Origin: CAIKMD01 sp035552195 | GTDB lineage: Bacteria; Pseudomonadota; Alphaproteobacteria; ATCC43930; CGMCC-115725 | Length of the DNA stretch: 64,000 nt | Direction of reading: 5' to 3' | Assembly (NCBI GenBank): GCA_035552195.1 | Contig: DASZLU010000011.1 | Location: 30,624 to 94,623 of the forward strand | Part shown: positions 43,009 to 51,761 of the stretch, piece by piece | How positions within the stretch are numbered: position 1 is the first letter of the stretch | Layout: the number at the start of each line of letters is the position of its first letter | Position numbers and translations under genes: made by a program | Notes under the pieces: generated by a model | What the model was told of the DNA's origin: nothing | What the model saw: the letters and a program-made list of their open reading frames with translations, nothing else | Databases searched by the model: none

Positions 43009-44005
43009 CGCCGGCTTTGCTTTTCTGCTCGGCGCCGCGCTGGCAGCCCTCGTGCTGCTGGCGCTCGTCGCGCTCGCGGTCGGTGCTTATCCGGTTTCGC
43101 CGAGCGAGATCGCCTCGGCATTCGGCCTGCGCAGCGGGCAGCTGAGCGCCGCGGCACAGACGGTCATCTGGCAGATCCGCGGTCCCCGCGTGATCGGCGC
43201 GATGTTGGTTGGCGCGGCGCTCTCGTCGTCCGGCGCGGCCTATCAGGGGCTGTTCCGCAATCCACTGGTCTCACCCGATATTCTCGGCGTCGCCGCCGGC
43301 GCGGCGCTGGGCGCAGTGCTCGGCATTTACCTATCGCTGCCGGTGATCGGGATCGAGGCGCTGTCTTTTGTCGGCGGGCTCGTTGCCGTGACGATGGTTT
43401 ATACCGTCGCCGCCGGCATCAGCCATCGCGATCCGATCCTGGTGCTTGTGCTGATCGGGGTGGTCATCGGCGCGCTGCTCGGCTCGGGTGTCGCGCTGCT
43501 CAAATATCTCGCCGACCCGGAGAACCAGTTGCCAGCGATCACCTTCTGGCTGCTCGGCAGCCTTGCGGCGTTCAACCGAGCGGATCTATGGGTGCTGGCG
43601 CCGACGGTCGTCGTGGCTCTGGCGCCGCTCACGTTGCTGCGCTGGCGACTCGATGTCATGAGCCTGGGCGAGGAAGAAGCGACGGCACTCGGCGTCAACG
43701 TGCGTGCCGTGCGCGGCGCAGTGATCATCGGCGCCACATTAATGACGGCGGCGTCCGTCTCGGTCAGCGGCATTGTCGGCTGGGTTGGCCTGCTCGTGCC
43801 GCATCTCGCGCGACTCATCGTCGGCCCGGCTTTCGCGCGGCTGCTGCCGATGACGCTGATCATCGGCGCCGGCTTCTTGCTGCTGGTCGATACCATCGCG
43901 CGCACGATTGGAGTGGTCGAGATGCCGCTCGGCGTGCTGACGTCGGTACTCGGCACGCCGGTCTTCATCTGGCTATTGGCGCGCGGGCGGCGCGGCACGT
44001 GGTGA
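42941..44005 (+). CDS. FecCD-type ABC permease
   Basis: About 354 residues if the ATG at 42941 is used, overlapping the binding-protein gene by 68 bases. It has ten or so membrane helices and FecCD/BtuC signatures: QIRGPRVIGAMLVGAALSSS, GLFRNPLVSPDILGVAAGAA and GEEEATALGVNVRAV. It carries the substrate bound by the preceding protein across the inner membrane. Its stop overlaps the ATPase start as GTGA. The exact start is uncertain because the overlap is large. Confidence 0.9.
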   Translation: MSSSITKPQPTPNSINSSARRSDAGFAFLLGAALAALVLLALVALAVGAYPVSPSEIASAFGLRSGQLSAAAQTVIWQIRGPRVIGAMLVGAALSSSGAAYQGLFRNPLVSPDILGVAAGAALGAVLGIYLSLPVIGIEALSFVGGLVAVTMVYTVAAGISHRDPILVLVLIGVVIGALLGSGVALLKYLADPENQLPAITFWLLGSLAAFNRADLWVLAPTVVVALAPLTLLRWRLDVMSLGEEEATALGVNVRAVRGAVIIGATLMTAASVSVSGIVGWVGLLVPHLARLIVGPAFARLLPMTLIIGAGFLLLVDTIARTIGVVEMPLGVLTSVLGTPVFIWLLARGRRGTW

Positions 44006-44784
44006 GCGCCGTCATCGCCGTCGAGACGCTGTCCTTCGGCTATGCCGGCCGCAGCGTCGGCGGCGCGGTCAGCTTCGCCCTCGAGCCAGGCGAGGTGATG
44101 TGCCTGCTCGGCCCCAATGGCGGCGGCAAATCGACCTTGCTCAAGACCGTGCTCGGCCTGCTGCCGGCGCAAGGCGGTGTCATCCGCGTTGACGGCGAAG
44201 ATACGGCGGATTGGACCGCGCAGCGGCGCGCGCTGTCGCTTGGCTACGTGCCGCAAAGCGGCGCGGGGCAATTCGCCTACAGCGTCGCCGAGATGGTGCT
44301 GATGGGTCGCACCGCGCATCACAGTGCCTTCGCGCCGCCGGGCGCGCGCGATCGCGCGATCGCCGCCGAGGCGATGGCGACGCTGGGTATTTCGGCGCTC
44401 GCCGAGCGCGACTGGCTGAAGATCAGCGGCGGCGAGCGGCAATTGGCGCTGATCGCCCGCGCGCTGGCGCAACAGCCGCGCGTGCTGATCCTCGACGAGC
44501 CGACCGCCAATCTCGATTTCGGCAACCAGGTGCGCGTGTTGGCCGAAGTCCGGCGGCTTTCGGCGCAAGGCCTCGCGGTGATCTTCGCGACGCATCATCC
44601 CGAACAGGCTTTCGCCTGCGCCGACAAGGTCGCCGTGCTGCATCAGGGAACGCTGAAACGTCAAGGCACGCCCGATGCGATCGTCACCGCCGAGACGATG
44701 CGCAGCGTTTACGGCATCGAGGTCGAGATCGTAGCGGTCGCGGGCAGCCGGATGAAGATCTGCGTACCGAGGGATTGGCGCTAG
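44002..44784 (+). CDS. FecE/BtuD-type ABC ATPase
   Basis: A 260-residue ATPase from GTG 44002, overlapping the permease stop. Walker A LGPNGGGKSTLLK, signature ISGGERQLALIARALAQQP, Walker B VLILDEPTANLD and switch His (ATHHPEQAF) are complete. A TAENLYGV-like C-terminal part (VTAETMRSVYGIEVEIV) is typical of FecE/BtuD-type proteins. It completes a three-gene importer with the binding protein and permease. Confidence 0.93.
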   Translation: MSAVIAVETLSFGYAGRSVGGAVSFALEPGEVMCLLGPNGGGKSTLLKTVLGLLPAQGGVIRVDGEDTADWTAQRRALSLGYVPQSGAGQFAYSVAEMVLMGRTAHHSAFAPPGARDRAIAAEAMATLGISALAERDWLKISGGERQLALIARALAQQPRVLILDEPTANLDFGNQVRVLAEVRRLSAQGLAVIFATHHPEQAFACADKVAVLHQGTLKRQGTPDAIVTAETMRSVYGIEVEIVAVAGSRMKICVPRDWR

Positions 44785-44810
44785 TCACGTCACGGCGATA
44801 GGGGAGGCGC

Positions 44811-44984
44811 ATGAGCGAAGCACTGGATTGGGTCTGGAGCCTGCCGTTGATCATGCTGAGCGTGGTGTTCCACGTACTCGGCCTCGGCTTCATCAGCTCT
44901 TACGTCTTGCGCATCCTCGCCATCATCAAAGGCCACCGCAACTTCAAAGAGATGCGGCTCTCGCTGCCTTCGGCAAATCGTTGA
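44811..44984 (+). CDS. Small membrane protein (57 aa)
   Basis: From ATG 44811 behind a GGGGAGG site it encodes 57 residues with a hydrophobic stretch (LPLIMLSVVFHVLGLGFISS) and a basic tail (YVLRILAIIKGHRNFKEMR). It lies 26 bases after the ATPase gene, so it may be part of the importer operon. No family recognised. Confidence 0.5.
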   Translation: MSEALDWVWSLPLIMLSVVFHVLGLGFISSYVLRILAIIKGHRNFKEMRLSLPSANR

Positions 44985-45063
44985 AATTTTGTAGTGAAAA
45001 TGGGTGAATGATCGATCACCCGCGCTCCGGCGAGCGCACAAAGGCCAAAGGTCAAGCGAGGGC

Positions 45064-45118
45064 CGGTAATATCCGGTAATATATTGTTAATAGTGATTAC
45101 GCTGTTTGGCGGTAATAT
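45064..45118. promoter_or_regulatory. CGGTAATAT direct repeats in an AT-rich intergenic region
   Basis: CGGTAATAT occurs at 45064, 45074 and 45110, spaced by 10 and 36 bases, in an AT-rich patch before the small gene at 45214. Spacing of about one helical turn suggests a regulatory site. Confidence 0.45.
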
Positions 45119-45213
45119 TTACGTCGGAACCGCCCGAATCTTTGGCGCCGCGCCACAAAAGGGCCACCTTCCACCCGTAGTCTTAGAGAAACGAAGGTAA
45201 GTAGGAGGGGCCG

Positions 45214-45420
45214 ATGCCGCATTGGTGGCTGACGGGCGAAGCTTCTCTCGAAGAATTGCTCAGCGACGAGATCATGGGGCCGGTCGCGGCAAGCGCCGGG
45301 CTGAGCCGCGAACAACTCAGGGTAAGCTTAGCCGAGGTTGCGCGGCGGATCGGCGGCGACCGTGAGGGCCGGGCTGGAGCCCGGAAGGAGCCGCTGCGTC
45401 AGATCGCGGTCGGATTCTAA
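45214..45420 (+). CDS. Small conserved-type protein (68 aa)
   Basis: A 68-residue protein starting after a GGAGGGG site (MPHWWLTGEASLEELLSDEI, then AASAGLSREQLRVSLAEVAR). The helical SLEELLSD segment resembles small regulatory-type proteins in alphaproteobacteria, but I cannot name a family. Its last 93 bases overlap the 3' end of the histidine kinase on the other strand. Confidence 0.5.
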   Translation: MPHWWLTGEASLEELLSDEIMGPVAASAGLSREQLRVSLAEVARRIGGDREGRAGARKEPLRQIAVGF

Positions 45421-46827
45421 AGCCGGACTGCTTGCGGCAAGCGGCAACTCGACAATTACTTTAAGGCCGGGATTCTCGGCGCCGGAGACGGTGTCCTCGA
45501 GCCAGATGGCGCCGTCGTGCAGCGTCGTTACGGCGCGAACGAGGCTGAGGCCGAGGCCGTTGCCGGGCGTGCTGCGACTGCCTTCGAGACGCACGAAACG
45601 GTCGAAGACAGCGTGGCGGCGATCGGCTGGCACGCCGGGGCCGGTATCGGCGACCTCGATATGCGCCTTGCCGTTTCCGCTCTCGACGCCGAGCGCGACC
45701 TTGCCTTGAGCCGTGTATTTGAGTGCGTTGTCGAGCAGGTTGGCGATTGCCTGCGACAGCAAATGCCGGTCGCCTCGGACCATGATGCGATCGGTGATCT
45801 TGGTCTCGAAGCCGAGGCCGCGTTCTTCCGCCACCGGCTCGTAAAGCTCGGCGACGTCGCGCGCAATCTCGGAGAGATCGACGGGCTCGAAACTGTCGCG
45901 CCGCGAGCCGGCTTCGGCTTCTGCGATGCTGAGCAGTGCGTTGAAGGTGCTGAGCAGATGATCGGCTTCGCCGATCGTCTCGCGCAGCACATCGGCATAG
46001 TGGGTCTCGTCCGGCTTCTCGAGCAACGTCACCTCGAGCCGTGCACGGAGGCGGGAAAGGGGTGTCCGCAAATCATGCGCAATGTTGTCGGTGACTTGCC
46101 GCATCCCGGCCATCAGCCGCTCGATCTGATCAAGCATGGCGTTGAGGTTTTGCGCGAGCTGGTCGAATTCGTCGCCGGTGCCGGAAACCGGCACGCGCTT
46201 GGCCAGATCGCCGTGAATGATCTGTGTCGAGGTCCGGTTCACCGCGTCGACTTTGCGCAGCATGTTGCGCGTCATCAGCAAGCCGCCGATGACGCCGAGC
46301 CCCAAGGTGATGAGCGCGGCCCAGCCCATGGTGTTCGTGATGCGCAGGCGGAACAGCCGCGCGTCGCGCAGATTGCGGCCGACGAGCAGATGGAAATTGC
46401 CTGGCAGCACGATGACCGAGGCGCGGGCATTGTCGATTTCGGGATTACCGGCGACTTTCTCGGTGACCGGAAAACTTACCCAACCGCTGCCGCGCTCGAT
46501 GGTTTGCGGCCAGGTCTCGAGATTGCCGGCGAGCTTGTGCAGCAGCGGATCGGTGATGAGATAGATCGTGTCGTCGATGCGCGACGGCGTGCGCTGTGCC
46601 GCAGAGATGCGCTGATCGATAACCTCGACCAGACCGGCGAGCCCGTGCTCGCGATATTGCTCGGCAAGGCCGCGGATCTCGGCATCGATCGTTTCCTCGG
46701 CTTGGGCTTCGACGAAATCCGCTGTCGAGAAATAGATGAAGGTGAGGAGGGCGAGAACCGAGGTCGCGAACAGCGTGAAATAGATCGCCGCGAGGCGAAA
46801 GGCGCTGGTATTGATCAGCCCGGTCAA
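45328..46827 (-). CDS. Membrane sensor histidine kinase
   Basis: A 499-residue kinase. N-terminal membrane helix AAIYFTLFATSVLALLTFIY, a periplasmic region of about 120 residues, a second helix near residue 165-185, HAMP-type linker, then the H-box DNIAHDLRTPLSRLRARLE (H251). The N-box is IANLLDNALKYT and G-boxes are ADTGPGVP and NGLGLSLVRA. The response regulator gene lies eight bases upstream on the same strand. The signal is unknown. The 3' end overlaps the convergent small gene. Confidence 0.93.
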   Translation of the reverse strand: MTGLINTSAFRLAAIYFTLFATSVLALLTFIYFSTADFVEAQAEETIDAEIRGLAEQYREHGLAGLVEVIDQRISAAQRTPSRIDDTIYLITDPLLHKLAGNLETWPQTIERGSGWVSFPVTEKVAGNPEIDNARASVIVLPGNFHLLVGRNLRDARLFRLRITNTMGWAALITLGLGVIGGLLMTRNMLRKVDAVNRTSTQIIHGDLAKRVPVSGTGDEFDQLAQNLNAMLDQIERLMAGMRQVTDNIAHDLRTPLSRLRARLEVTLLEKPDETHYADVLRETIGEADHLLSTFNALLSIAEAEAGSRRDSFEPVDLSEIARDVAELYEPVAEERGLGFETKITDRIMVRGDRHLLSQAIANLLDNALKYTAQGKVALGVESGNGKAHIEVADTGPGVPADRRHAVFDRFVRLEGSRSTPGNGLGLSLVRAVTTLHDGAIWLEDTVSGAENPGLKVIVELPLAASSPALESDRDLTQRLLPGSSPALTVAADPPRNLG

Positions 46828-46835
46828 CGGAAACG

Positions 46836-47510
46836 CTACTCGGCGCTGAGGCGATAGCCGGCGCCGCGCACCGTGTGCAGCAACGGCTTGGCGAAGCCTT
46901 TGTCGATCTTCTGCCGCAAGCGGCTGATATGGACGTCGATGACATTGGTCTGCGGATCGAAGTGATAATCCCAGACATTCTCGAGCAGCATCGTGCGGGT
47001 CACGACCTGACCGACATGGCGCATCAGGAATTCGAGCAGCCGGAATTCGCGCGGCAAGAGATCGATCTCCTGGCCGCCGCGATGCACGTTGCGCGCGAGG
47101 AGATCCATCTCGAGCTCGCCGACATGGAGCTTGGTCGTCGTTGGTGCGCCGCTGCTGCGGCGGAGCAGGGCCTCGAGCCGTGCGAGGAGCTCGGCGAAGG
47201 CGAAAGGCTTCACCAGATAATCGTCGCCGCCGGCGCGCAGGCCTTTGACACGATCGTCGACCGCGCCAAGCGCGCTCAGAATCAGGACGGGGACGCGGAT
47301 CTCGGCGGCGCGAAGCGCGGCGATGACCGCCAACCCATCCATGCTCGGGAGCATGCGATCGACGATGAGGGCATCGTAATTGCCCGAGCTCGCCATAAAG
47401 AGACCGTCGCGGCCTTCATGGGCGATATCGACGACATAGCCGCTCTCGGCAAGACCTTTGGAAATATACGCCGCGGCTTCGCGGTCATCTTCAATGACGA
47501 GCAGCTTCAT
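46836..47510 (-). CDS. OmpR-family response regulator
   Basis: A 224-residue regulator with receiver (DD near residue 8-9, phosphoacceptor D51 in LIVDRMLPSMDG, K in YLVKPFAF) and a winged-helix output domain (LPREFRLLEFLMRHVGQVVT; HISRLRQKIDKGF). It forms a two-component pair with the kinase. An intervening eight bases suggest co-transcription. Confidence 0.93.
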   Translation of the reverse strand: MKLLVIEDDREAAAYISKGLAESGYVVDIAHEGRDGLFMASSGNYDALIVDRMLPSMDGLAVIAALRAAEIRVPVLILSALGAVDDRVKGLRAGGDDYLVKPFAFAELLARLEALLRRSSGAPTTTKLHVGELEMDLLARNVHRGGQEIDLLPREFRLLEFLMRHVGQVVTRTMLLENVWDYHFDPQTNVIDVHISRLRQKIDKGFAKPLLHTVRGAGYRLSAE

Positions 47511-47601
47511 GTCGCGACCTTAACGCGGGGGCAATGCCCCGCAAAGGCCGCTGCCGATTCGTGGAGAAACTGTAAGGCTCAGGCCAGAATCGTGTCGGAT
47601 A

Positions 47602-47682
47602 TCAGGTGAGGGTCGTGACAAGAGCGACGAGCCAGCCGACGAGCAACAACGCAGCGGTTTGACGGTCCAGCGGCCGGGACAT
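47602..47682 (-). CDS. 26-residue hydrophobic peptide
   Basis: An ATG (47680-47682) preceded by a strong AGAGGAAAC ribosome-binding site opens a 26-codon frame: a short basic start (MSRPLDRQ) then one hydrophobic segment (AALLLVGWLVALVTTLT). It looks like a single-span membrane peptide and is about 90 bases before the response regulator on the same strand. Such peptides often modulate membrane kinases, but function here is unknown. Confidence 0.45.
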   Translation of the reverse strand: MSRPLDRQTAALLLVGWLVALVTTLT

Positions 47683-47850
47683 GTTTCCTCTCCCATGTTC
47701 TGCCGTTGTTTTAGCAAAAGAACAAAAAGAGAACAATAGGAATTTTCCGACCGCTTCATAGCCACAGCCAACAATTCGAAACGCGCAGGACAGCGTCGTT
47801 TGCGCTAAGACGGTGGCACAACGATAGCTTGAGGAAACGAGGTGCACCTG
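47683..47850. other. Divergent intergenic region
   Basis: 168 bases between the peptide/two-component unit and the NCS2 permease gene. AT-rich stretches (such as AAAAAGAGAACAATAGG) could hold promoters on both strands. No repeat or further gene seen. Confidence 0.4.
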
Positions 47851-49209
47851 ATGGCGACAGCCTCTCAGCAAACGGCCGGAGCACACCCGGCGCAATCCGC
47901 GATCTTCGATATCGGCTTCAACGAGCGGCTGCCGCTCAGCCAGGCCCTGGTCCTCGGCCTCCAGAATGTCTTCGGCATGACCGGGATGTTCGTCTTTCCC
48001 GGCATTCTCGGCCGTGCCTTCAATCTCAGCCCCGAGCAGATCGCGTATCTCTACGCCATGACCTTCGCGACGTGCGGGATCATCACCATCCTGCAATCGG
48101 TACTGCTGCTTCGCCTGCCGATCGTACAGGGACCCTATGCCGGGAATTTCGCGGCGCTGCTCGCCGTCAGGCATTTGCAGAATGGCGGCCTCGGCACCGC
48201 CTATGGCTCGCTCGCCGTCGCGGCGGCGATCTGGTGCGTGCTCACCGTGCCCGTCCGCGGCTTCAGCATCGCGGGCCTCTTCGCGCGCTATCTGCGCGCG
48301 CCGATCATCTCGGGCATGATCGTCATTCTGACGATCGCGCAGATCGCCAATGTTGCGTTCCCAAGCTGGATCGGCGTGCCGGCCAATCCCGGCTTCGGTT
48401 GGGTCAATCTCGGTTCGGGTGCGATCGCCGTCGCCGTGCTGATCGCGGTGACGATCTGGGGCGGCACGATCTGGCGGCGCGGGGCAGTGTTGTTCGCACT
48501 GGCGATCGGCTCGGCCGTCTATGCGATTTTCCGTCCGATATCCTTCGCCCAGGTCGCGAGCGCGCCGTTGCTCGTGACGCCGCGGCTCTTTCCCTTCGGC
48601 TTCGGTGTGCAGCCCGATCTGGTCGTGATCTTCCTCCTGGTGCTGATTGCCGCCGGCATGGGCTCGATGGCGATGTATCAGCTCGTCGCCGACTGGGGCG
48701 ATGAGCCGTTGAGCCCGGCGCGCGCGTCGGAAGGCGTGCTGGGTGTCGGCATCGGCACGATCCTCGTCGGCCTCGTCGGCGGCTTCAGCACGATCGTCTA
48801 TCCCGACAATATCGGCCTGATGCGGACAACACGTGTCGGCTCGCGCTATGCAACGATGACCGCCGGGGTTCTGCTGATCGTTCTCGGCGGCTGCGTGAAG
48901 TTCGACATGCTGCTGGTGGTGGTGCCGACGCCGGTGCTCACGGCCTCCGCAACGCTGCTCTTCGGCATCGTGTTCATGCACGGCGTGCAGATGCTGGGCC
49001 GCGTCAATTGGGACGATCGCGCTTTCATCGCCGCCGGCCTCGCGATCATGGTCGGGATCGGCGGTCTGTTCGTTCCGCCCGATGCCTTGGCGCAGATGCC
49101 GCTGTGGCTACGCTTGCTGGTGCAGCAGCCGGTGATCTCGGGCGGCCTCACGGTTGTTATCCTTCATGCGGTGCTTGGCCGCGAGAATGCGGCCGCGCCA
49201 CGCCGATGA
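47851..49209 (+). CDS. NCS2-family purine/pyrimidine permease
   Basis: About 452 residues from ATG 47851, which follows GAGG; a GTG three codons earlier is an alternative. Fourteen hydrophobic segments are expected. Marks are LVLGLQNVFGMTGMFVFPGI, RLPIVQGPYAGNFAALLAV and the TM10-type YPDNIGLMRTTRVGSRY, equivalent to the NCS2 signature. Members import uracil, xanthine, urate or related bases by H+ symport. The subfamily cannot be fixed. rpiA follows after 15 bases, a possible nucleoside/pentose link. Confidence 0.9.
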   Translation: MATASQQTAGAHPAQSAIFDIGFNERLPLSQALVLGLQNVFGMTGMFVFPGILGRAFNLSPEQIAYLYAMTFATCGIITILQSVLLLRLPIVQGPYAGNFAALLAVRHLQNGGLGTAYGSLAVAAAIWCVLTVPVRGFSIAGLFARYLRAPIISGMIVILTIAQIANVAFPSWIGVPANPGFGWVNLGSGAIAVAVLIAVTIWGGTIWRRGAVLFALAIGSAVYAIFRPISFAQVASAPLLVTPRLFPFGFGVQPDLVVIFLLVLIAAGMGSMAMYQLVADWGDEPLSPARASEGVLGVGIGTILVGLVGGFSTIVYPDNIGLMRTTRVGSRYATMTAGVLLIVLGGCVKFDMLLVVVPTPVLTASATLLFGIVFMHGVQMLGRVNWDDRAFIAAGLAIMVGIGGLFVPPDALAQMPLWLRLLVQQPVISGGLTVVILHAVLGRENAAAPRR

Positions 49210-49224
49210 AGGAAGGATGATGGG

Positions 49225-49920
49225 ATGAGCGATCGCGACGCCCAGAAAGCACGCGCGGCCGCGCGCGCCGTCGAGGAAGTGAAAAGCGGCATGATACTTG
49301 GCCTCGGCAGCGGGACGACGGTGAGCTTTGTGCTCGAGGCGTTGGCCGCGCGCATCAAGAACGGCCTCAAGATCGCGGGCGTACCGAGTTCCGAGCGCAC
49401 GGCGGCTGAGGCGACACGCCTCGGCATTCCGCTCACCGATTTCGCGACCCACCGCCGGCTCGATCTCACCATCGACGGCGCCGATCAGATCGCGCGCGGC
49501 GCGCTCGATCTCGTCAAAGGCCTGGGCGGCGCTTTGCTGCGCGAGAAGATGGTCGCGCTCGCCAGCGAGAAAATGGTCGTCGTCGCCGACGAGTCGAAGC
49601 TGGTCGACCAGCTTGGCGGCGCGACGCCGCTGCCGATCGAGATCGTGCCGTTCGGTTGGGAGTTGACGCTCGATCGCTTCAAGGCGCTCGGCGCAACGCC
49701 GCGGCTGCGCTACGTCGCCGACAAGCCCTTCATCACCGACAATGGCAATTACATTGCCGATTGCGGCTTCCCTGCGATCCTCGATCCGACCGAACTGGAT
49801 CTCAGCCTGCGTGCGCTTTTCGGCGTGGTTGCGACCGGCCTGTTCTGCGGCCTCGCGACCATGGCCGTGATTGGAACCGAAAGCGGCGCCAAAGTCTTTC
49901 ATCGCCGCGTAGCGCTTTAG
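49225..49920 (+). CDS. rpiA: Ribose-5-phosphate isomerase A
   Basis: A 231-residue enzyme with RpiA landmarks: GLGSGTTVSFVLEAL (phosphate-binding), DLTIDGADQI with catalytic Asp pair, KGLGGALLREK with catalytic Glu/Lys, and VVADESKLVDQLG. It interconverts ribose 5-phosphate and ribulose 5-phosphate in the pentose phosphate pathway. The start ATG 49225 is behind GGAAGGATGATGGG. It follows the NCS2 permease gene closely. Confidence 0.96.
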   Translation: MSDRDAQKARAAARAVEEVKSGMILGLGSGTTVSFVLEALAARIKNGLKIAGVPSSERTAAEATRLGIPLTDFATHRRLDLTIDGADQIARGALDLVKGLGGALLREKMVALASEKMVVVADESKLVDQLGGATPLPIEIVPFGWELTLDRFKALGATPRLRYVADKPFITDNGNYIADCGFPAILDPTELDLSLRALFGVVATGLFCGLATMAVIGTESGAKVFHRRVAL

Positions 49921-49976
49921 TCGGGTACCGATGGCGACTAGAGTTCTCGGGGCAAGCTAATCAGGGAGAGAAGAAC

Positions 49977-50987
49977 ATGCGACGCATCCCGCAACTCGGC
50001 GCTCTGTTGGCGCTGGCCTTCGCCGTCCCGGCGCACGCCGCCGACTTGATACCGATCAAGGTCGGTGTGGTGCAGACCCTCGCGGTCGGGCCGATCTTCG
50101 TGGCCGACGAGCGCGGCTATTTCCGCGACGAAGGGCTCGATGCGCAAATCACTTTCTTCGATGCGGCACAGCCGATTTCGGTCGCGGTGGCGTCGGGCGA
50201 TGTCGATTTCGGCTGTACCGGCATGGCGGCCGCGTTCTACAGCCTCGCGGGGCAGGGTGTGCTGCGGATCATCGGGGCGGGCAATCGCGAGATGCCGGGC
50301 TTCAAGAACGCCGGCTACATCGCCTCGAACCGCGCTTACGATGCCGGCTTCACATCGCTGAAACAGCTCGCCGGTAAGACCGTGGCGGTGACGCAGGTCG
50401 GCTCGCAGCTCCATTACGATCTCGGCCTCGCCGCCGACAAATACAAAATCCCGCTGAAAGACATCCACGTCGCGGCGGTGCAGACCAATACCAATATGAG
50501 CTCGGCGCTCGCCGGTGGTCAGGCCGATCTCGGTGTCTTTCCGGTGACGCCGGCGATGACGCTCTTGTCGAAGAACGAGGCGCATCTCCTCGGCTGGGTC
50601 GGCGACGAAGTTCCTTACAGCCAAGCAAACACCGCCTTCACCTCGACAAAGACCGCGAATGATAAGCGCGATACGGTCGAGCGCTTCCTGCGCGCCTTCA
50701 AACGCGGCGCCAAGGATTATCACGATGCCTTCGCGGACGATCAGGAGCATCGCCGCGACGGTCCGACCGCCGAGGCGATCATCGCGATCCTGGCGAAATA
50801 CACCAAGCAGAAAGCCGATACGATCGATACCGCGATTCCGTGGCTCGATGCGCAGCTTCGGCTCGATTCCAAGGACGTGCGGCATCAGATCGATTGGTTC
50901 ACCGAGCAAGGCCAGATGAAGGGCAAAGTGAACGCCGCCGAGATCATCGACAAGCGTTACGTGGTTCCGCTACCCGGGCGCGAATAG
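49977..50987 (+). CDS. NMT1/SsuA-type solute-binding protein (paralogue)
   Basis: A 336-residue protein from ATG 49977 with signal MRRIPQLGALLALAFAVPAH. It keeps the NMT1 pattern (VQTLAVGPIFVADERGYFRD, VAVASGDVDFGCTGMAAAF, TVAVTQVGSQLHYDLGL). It resembles the binding protein at 28315-29325 through the C-terminus (KRGAKDYHDAF; IDWFTEQGQMKGKV). Permease and ATPase genes are absent from the neighbourhood. The preceding gene is rpiA. Confidence 0.9.
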   Translation: MRRIPQLGALLALAFAVPAHAADLIPIKVGVVQTLAVGPIFVADERGYFRDEGLDAQITFFDAAQPISVAVASGDVDFGCTGMAAAFYSLAGQGVLRIIGAGNREMPGFKNAGYIASNRAYDAGFTSLKQLAGKTVAVTQVGSQLHYDLGLAADKYKIPLKDIHVAAVQTNTNMSSALAGGQADLGVFPVTPAMTLLSKNEAHLLGWVGDEVPYSQANTAFTSTKTANDKRDTVERFLRAFKRGAKDYHDAFADDQEHRRDGPTAEAIIAILAKYTKQKADTIDTAIPWLDAQLRLDSKDVRHQIDWFTEQGQMKGKVNAAEIIDKRYVVPLPGRE

Positions 50988-51047
50988 CGCGCCCGGCGTT
51001 CGGATTTGTGCAAAAATGAGGAAAGCGTAGGTGGCACCCAGGGATGT

Positions 51048-51689
51048 CTACTTTTTCAGCAATCCGAGAACAGGATTCGGCTCTGGCGGGGCGATCCGGC
51101 GCAGCGTGTTGGTGTCGCGGTGGTCGAAAGCGGGTGTTTTGCCGCGCAGCGCGAGATCCGTGCGGGTCACGTAGGTCCAGCTACCGTCGGCATTGAAGGT
51201 GATGTCGATACGGTAATAGTCGGTGCGGAACGCCTCTTCGAGGAAGGTCGTGGAACAAATGCCGAAGCGTGTATCGCCGCGCCGCGCCTCGACGAAAATC
51301 TTCATATCGTCCGGCTTCGCTGTTCCGCCCGCCAGCACGACTTGGCCGCGCGGAATGGCGATCGTCTGCATGATCAGCCCGGTCGCAGGCTCCCACAGCC
51401 AATAGCCGACCTGGTCGTGGAAGGTGATGGCTTCCTCGGGCGTGTTGATGTGGATGTGATAGCGCAAGCCATAGAGAAGCTGAGGACCGTTGGTCTGCGG
51501 ATCGATCGGGTCCATCCGGATATGCTCGCGGAAGGCGCGGCGCTCGGGGCCATCCGCCTTCGGGTTGATGTCGAGACCCTGATCCGATTGCCAGACGCCC
51601 GCCAAGCGACGCAGCGGCCCGAGATTGGCCAGCGTATCCGGCGACGCATCGTCGGGTTCGGTAAAGATATCGTCGGGAAGGTTCGCCAT
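51048..51689 (-). CDS. Nitrobindin/FABP-like beta-barrel protein
   Basis: A 213-residue protein from ATG 51689. The DUF1794/THAP4-type heme-binding barrel is suggested by LGPLRRLAGVWQSDQGLD at the N-terminus and by the alternation of beta strands (GPQLLYGLRYHIHIN, VGYWLWEPATGLIMQ). Such proteins bind heme or small hydrophobic ligands. It follows the acyl-CoA dehydrogenase on the same strand by 72 bases. The ligand is not known. Confidence 0.75.
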   Translation of the reverse strand: MANLPDDIFTEPDDASPDTLANLGPLRRLAGVWQSDQGLDINPKADGPERRAFREHIRMDPIDPQTNGPQLLYGLRYHIHINTPEEAITFHDQVGYWLWEPATGLIMQTIAIPRGQVVLAGGTAKPDDMKIFVEARRGDTRFGICSTTFLEEAFRTDYYRIDITFNADGSWTYVTRTDLALRGKTPAFDHRDTNTLRRIAPPEPNPVLGLLKK

Positions 51690-51761
51690 GATGTTTCCCA
51701 AACTGGTTGAACCATTCAAGAGTGCGGCGGCGGCGGGGCGAAGACAAGCCGCCTGCCGTTG

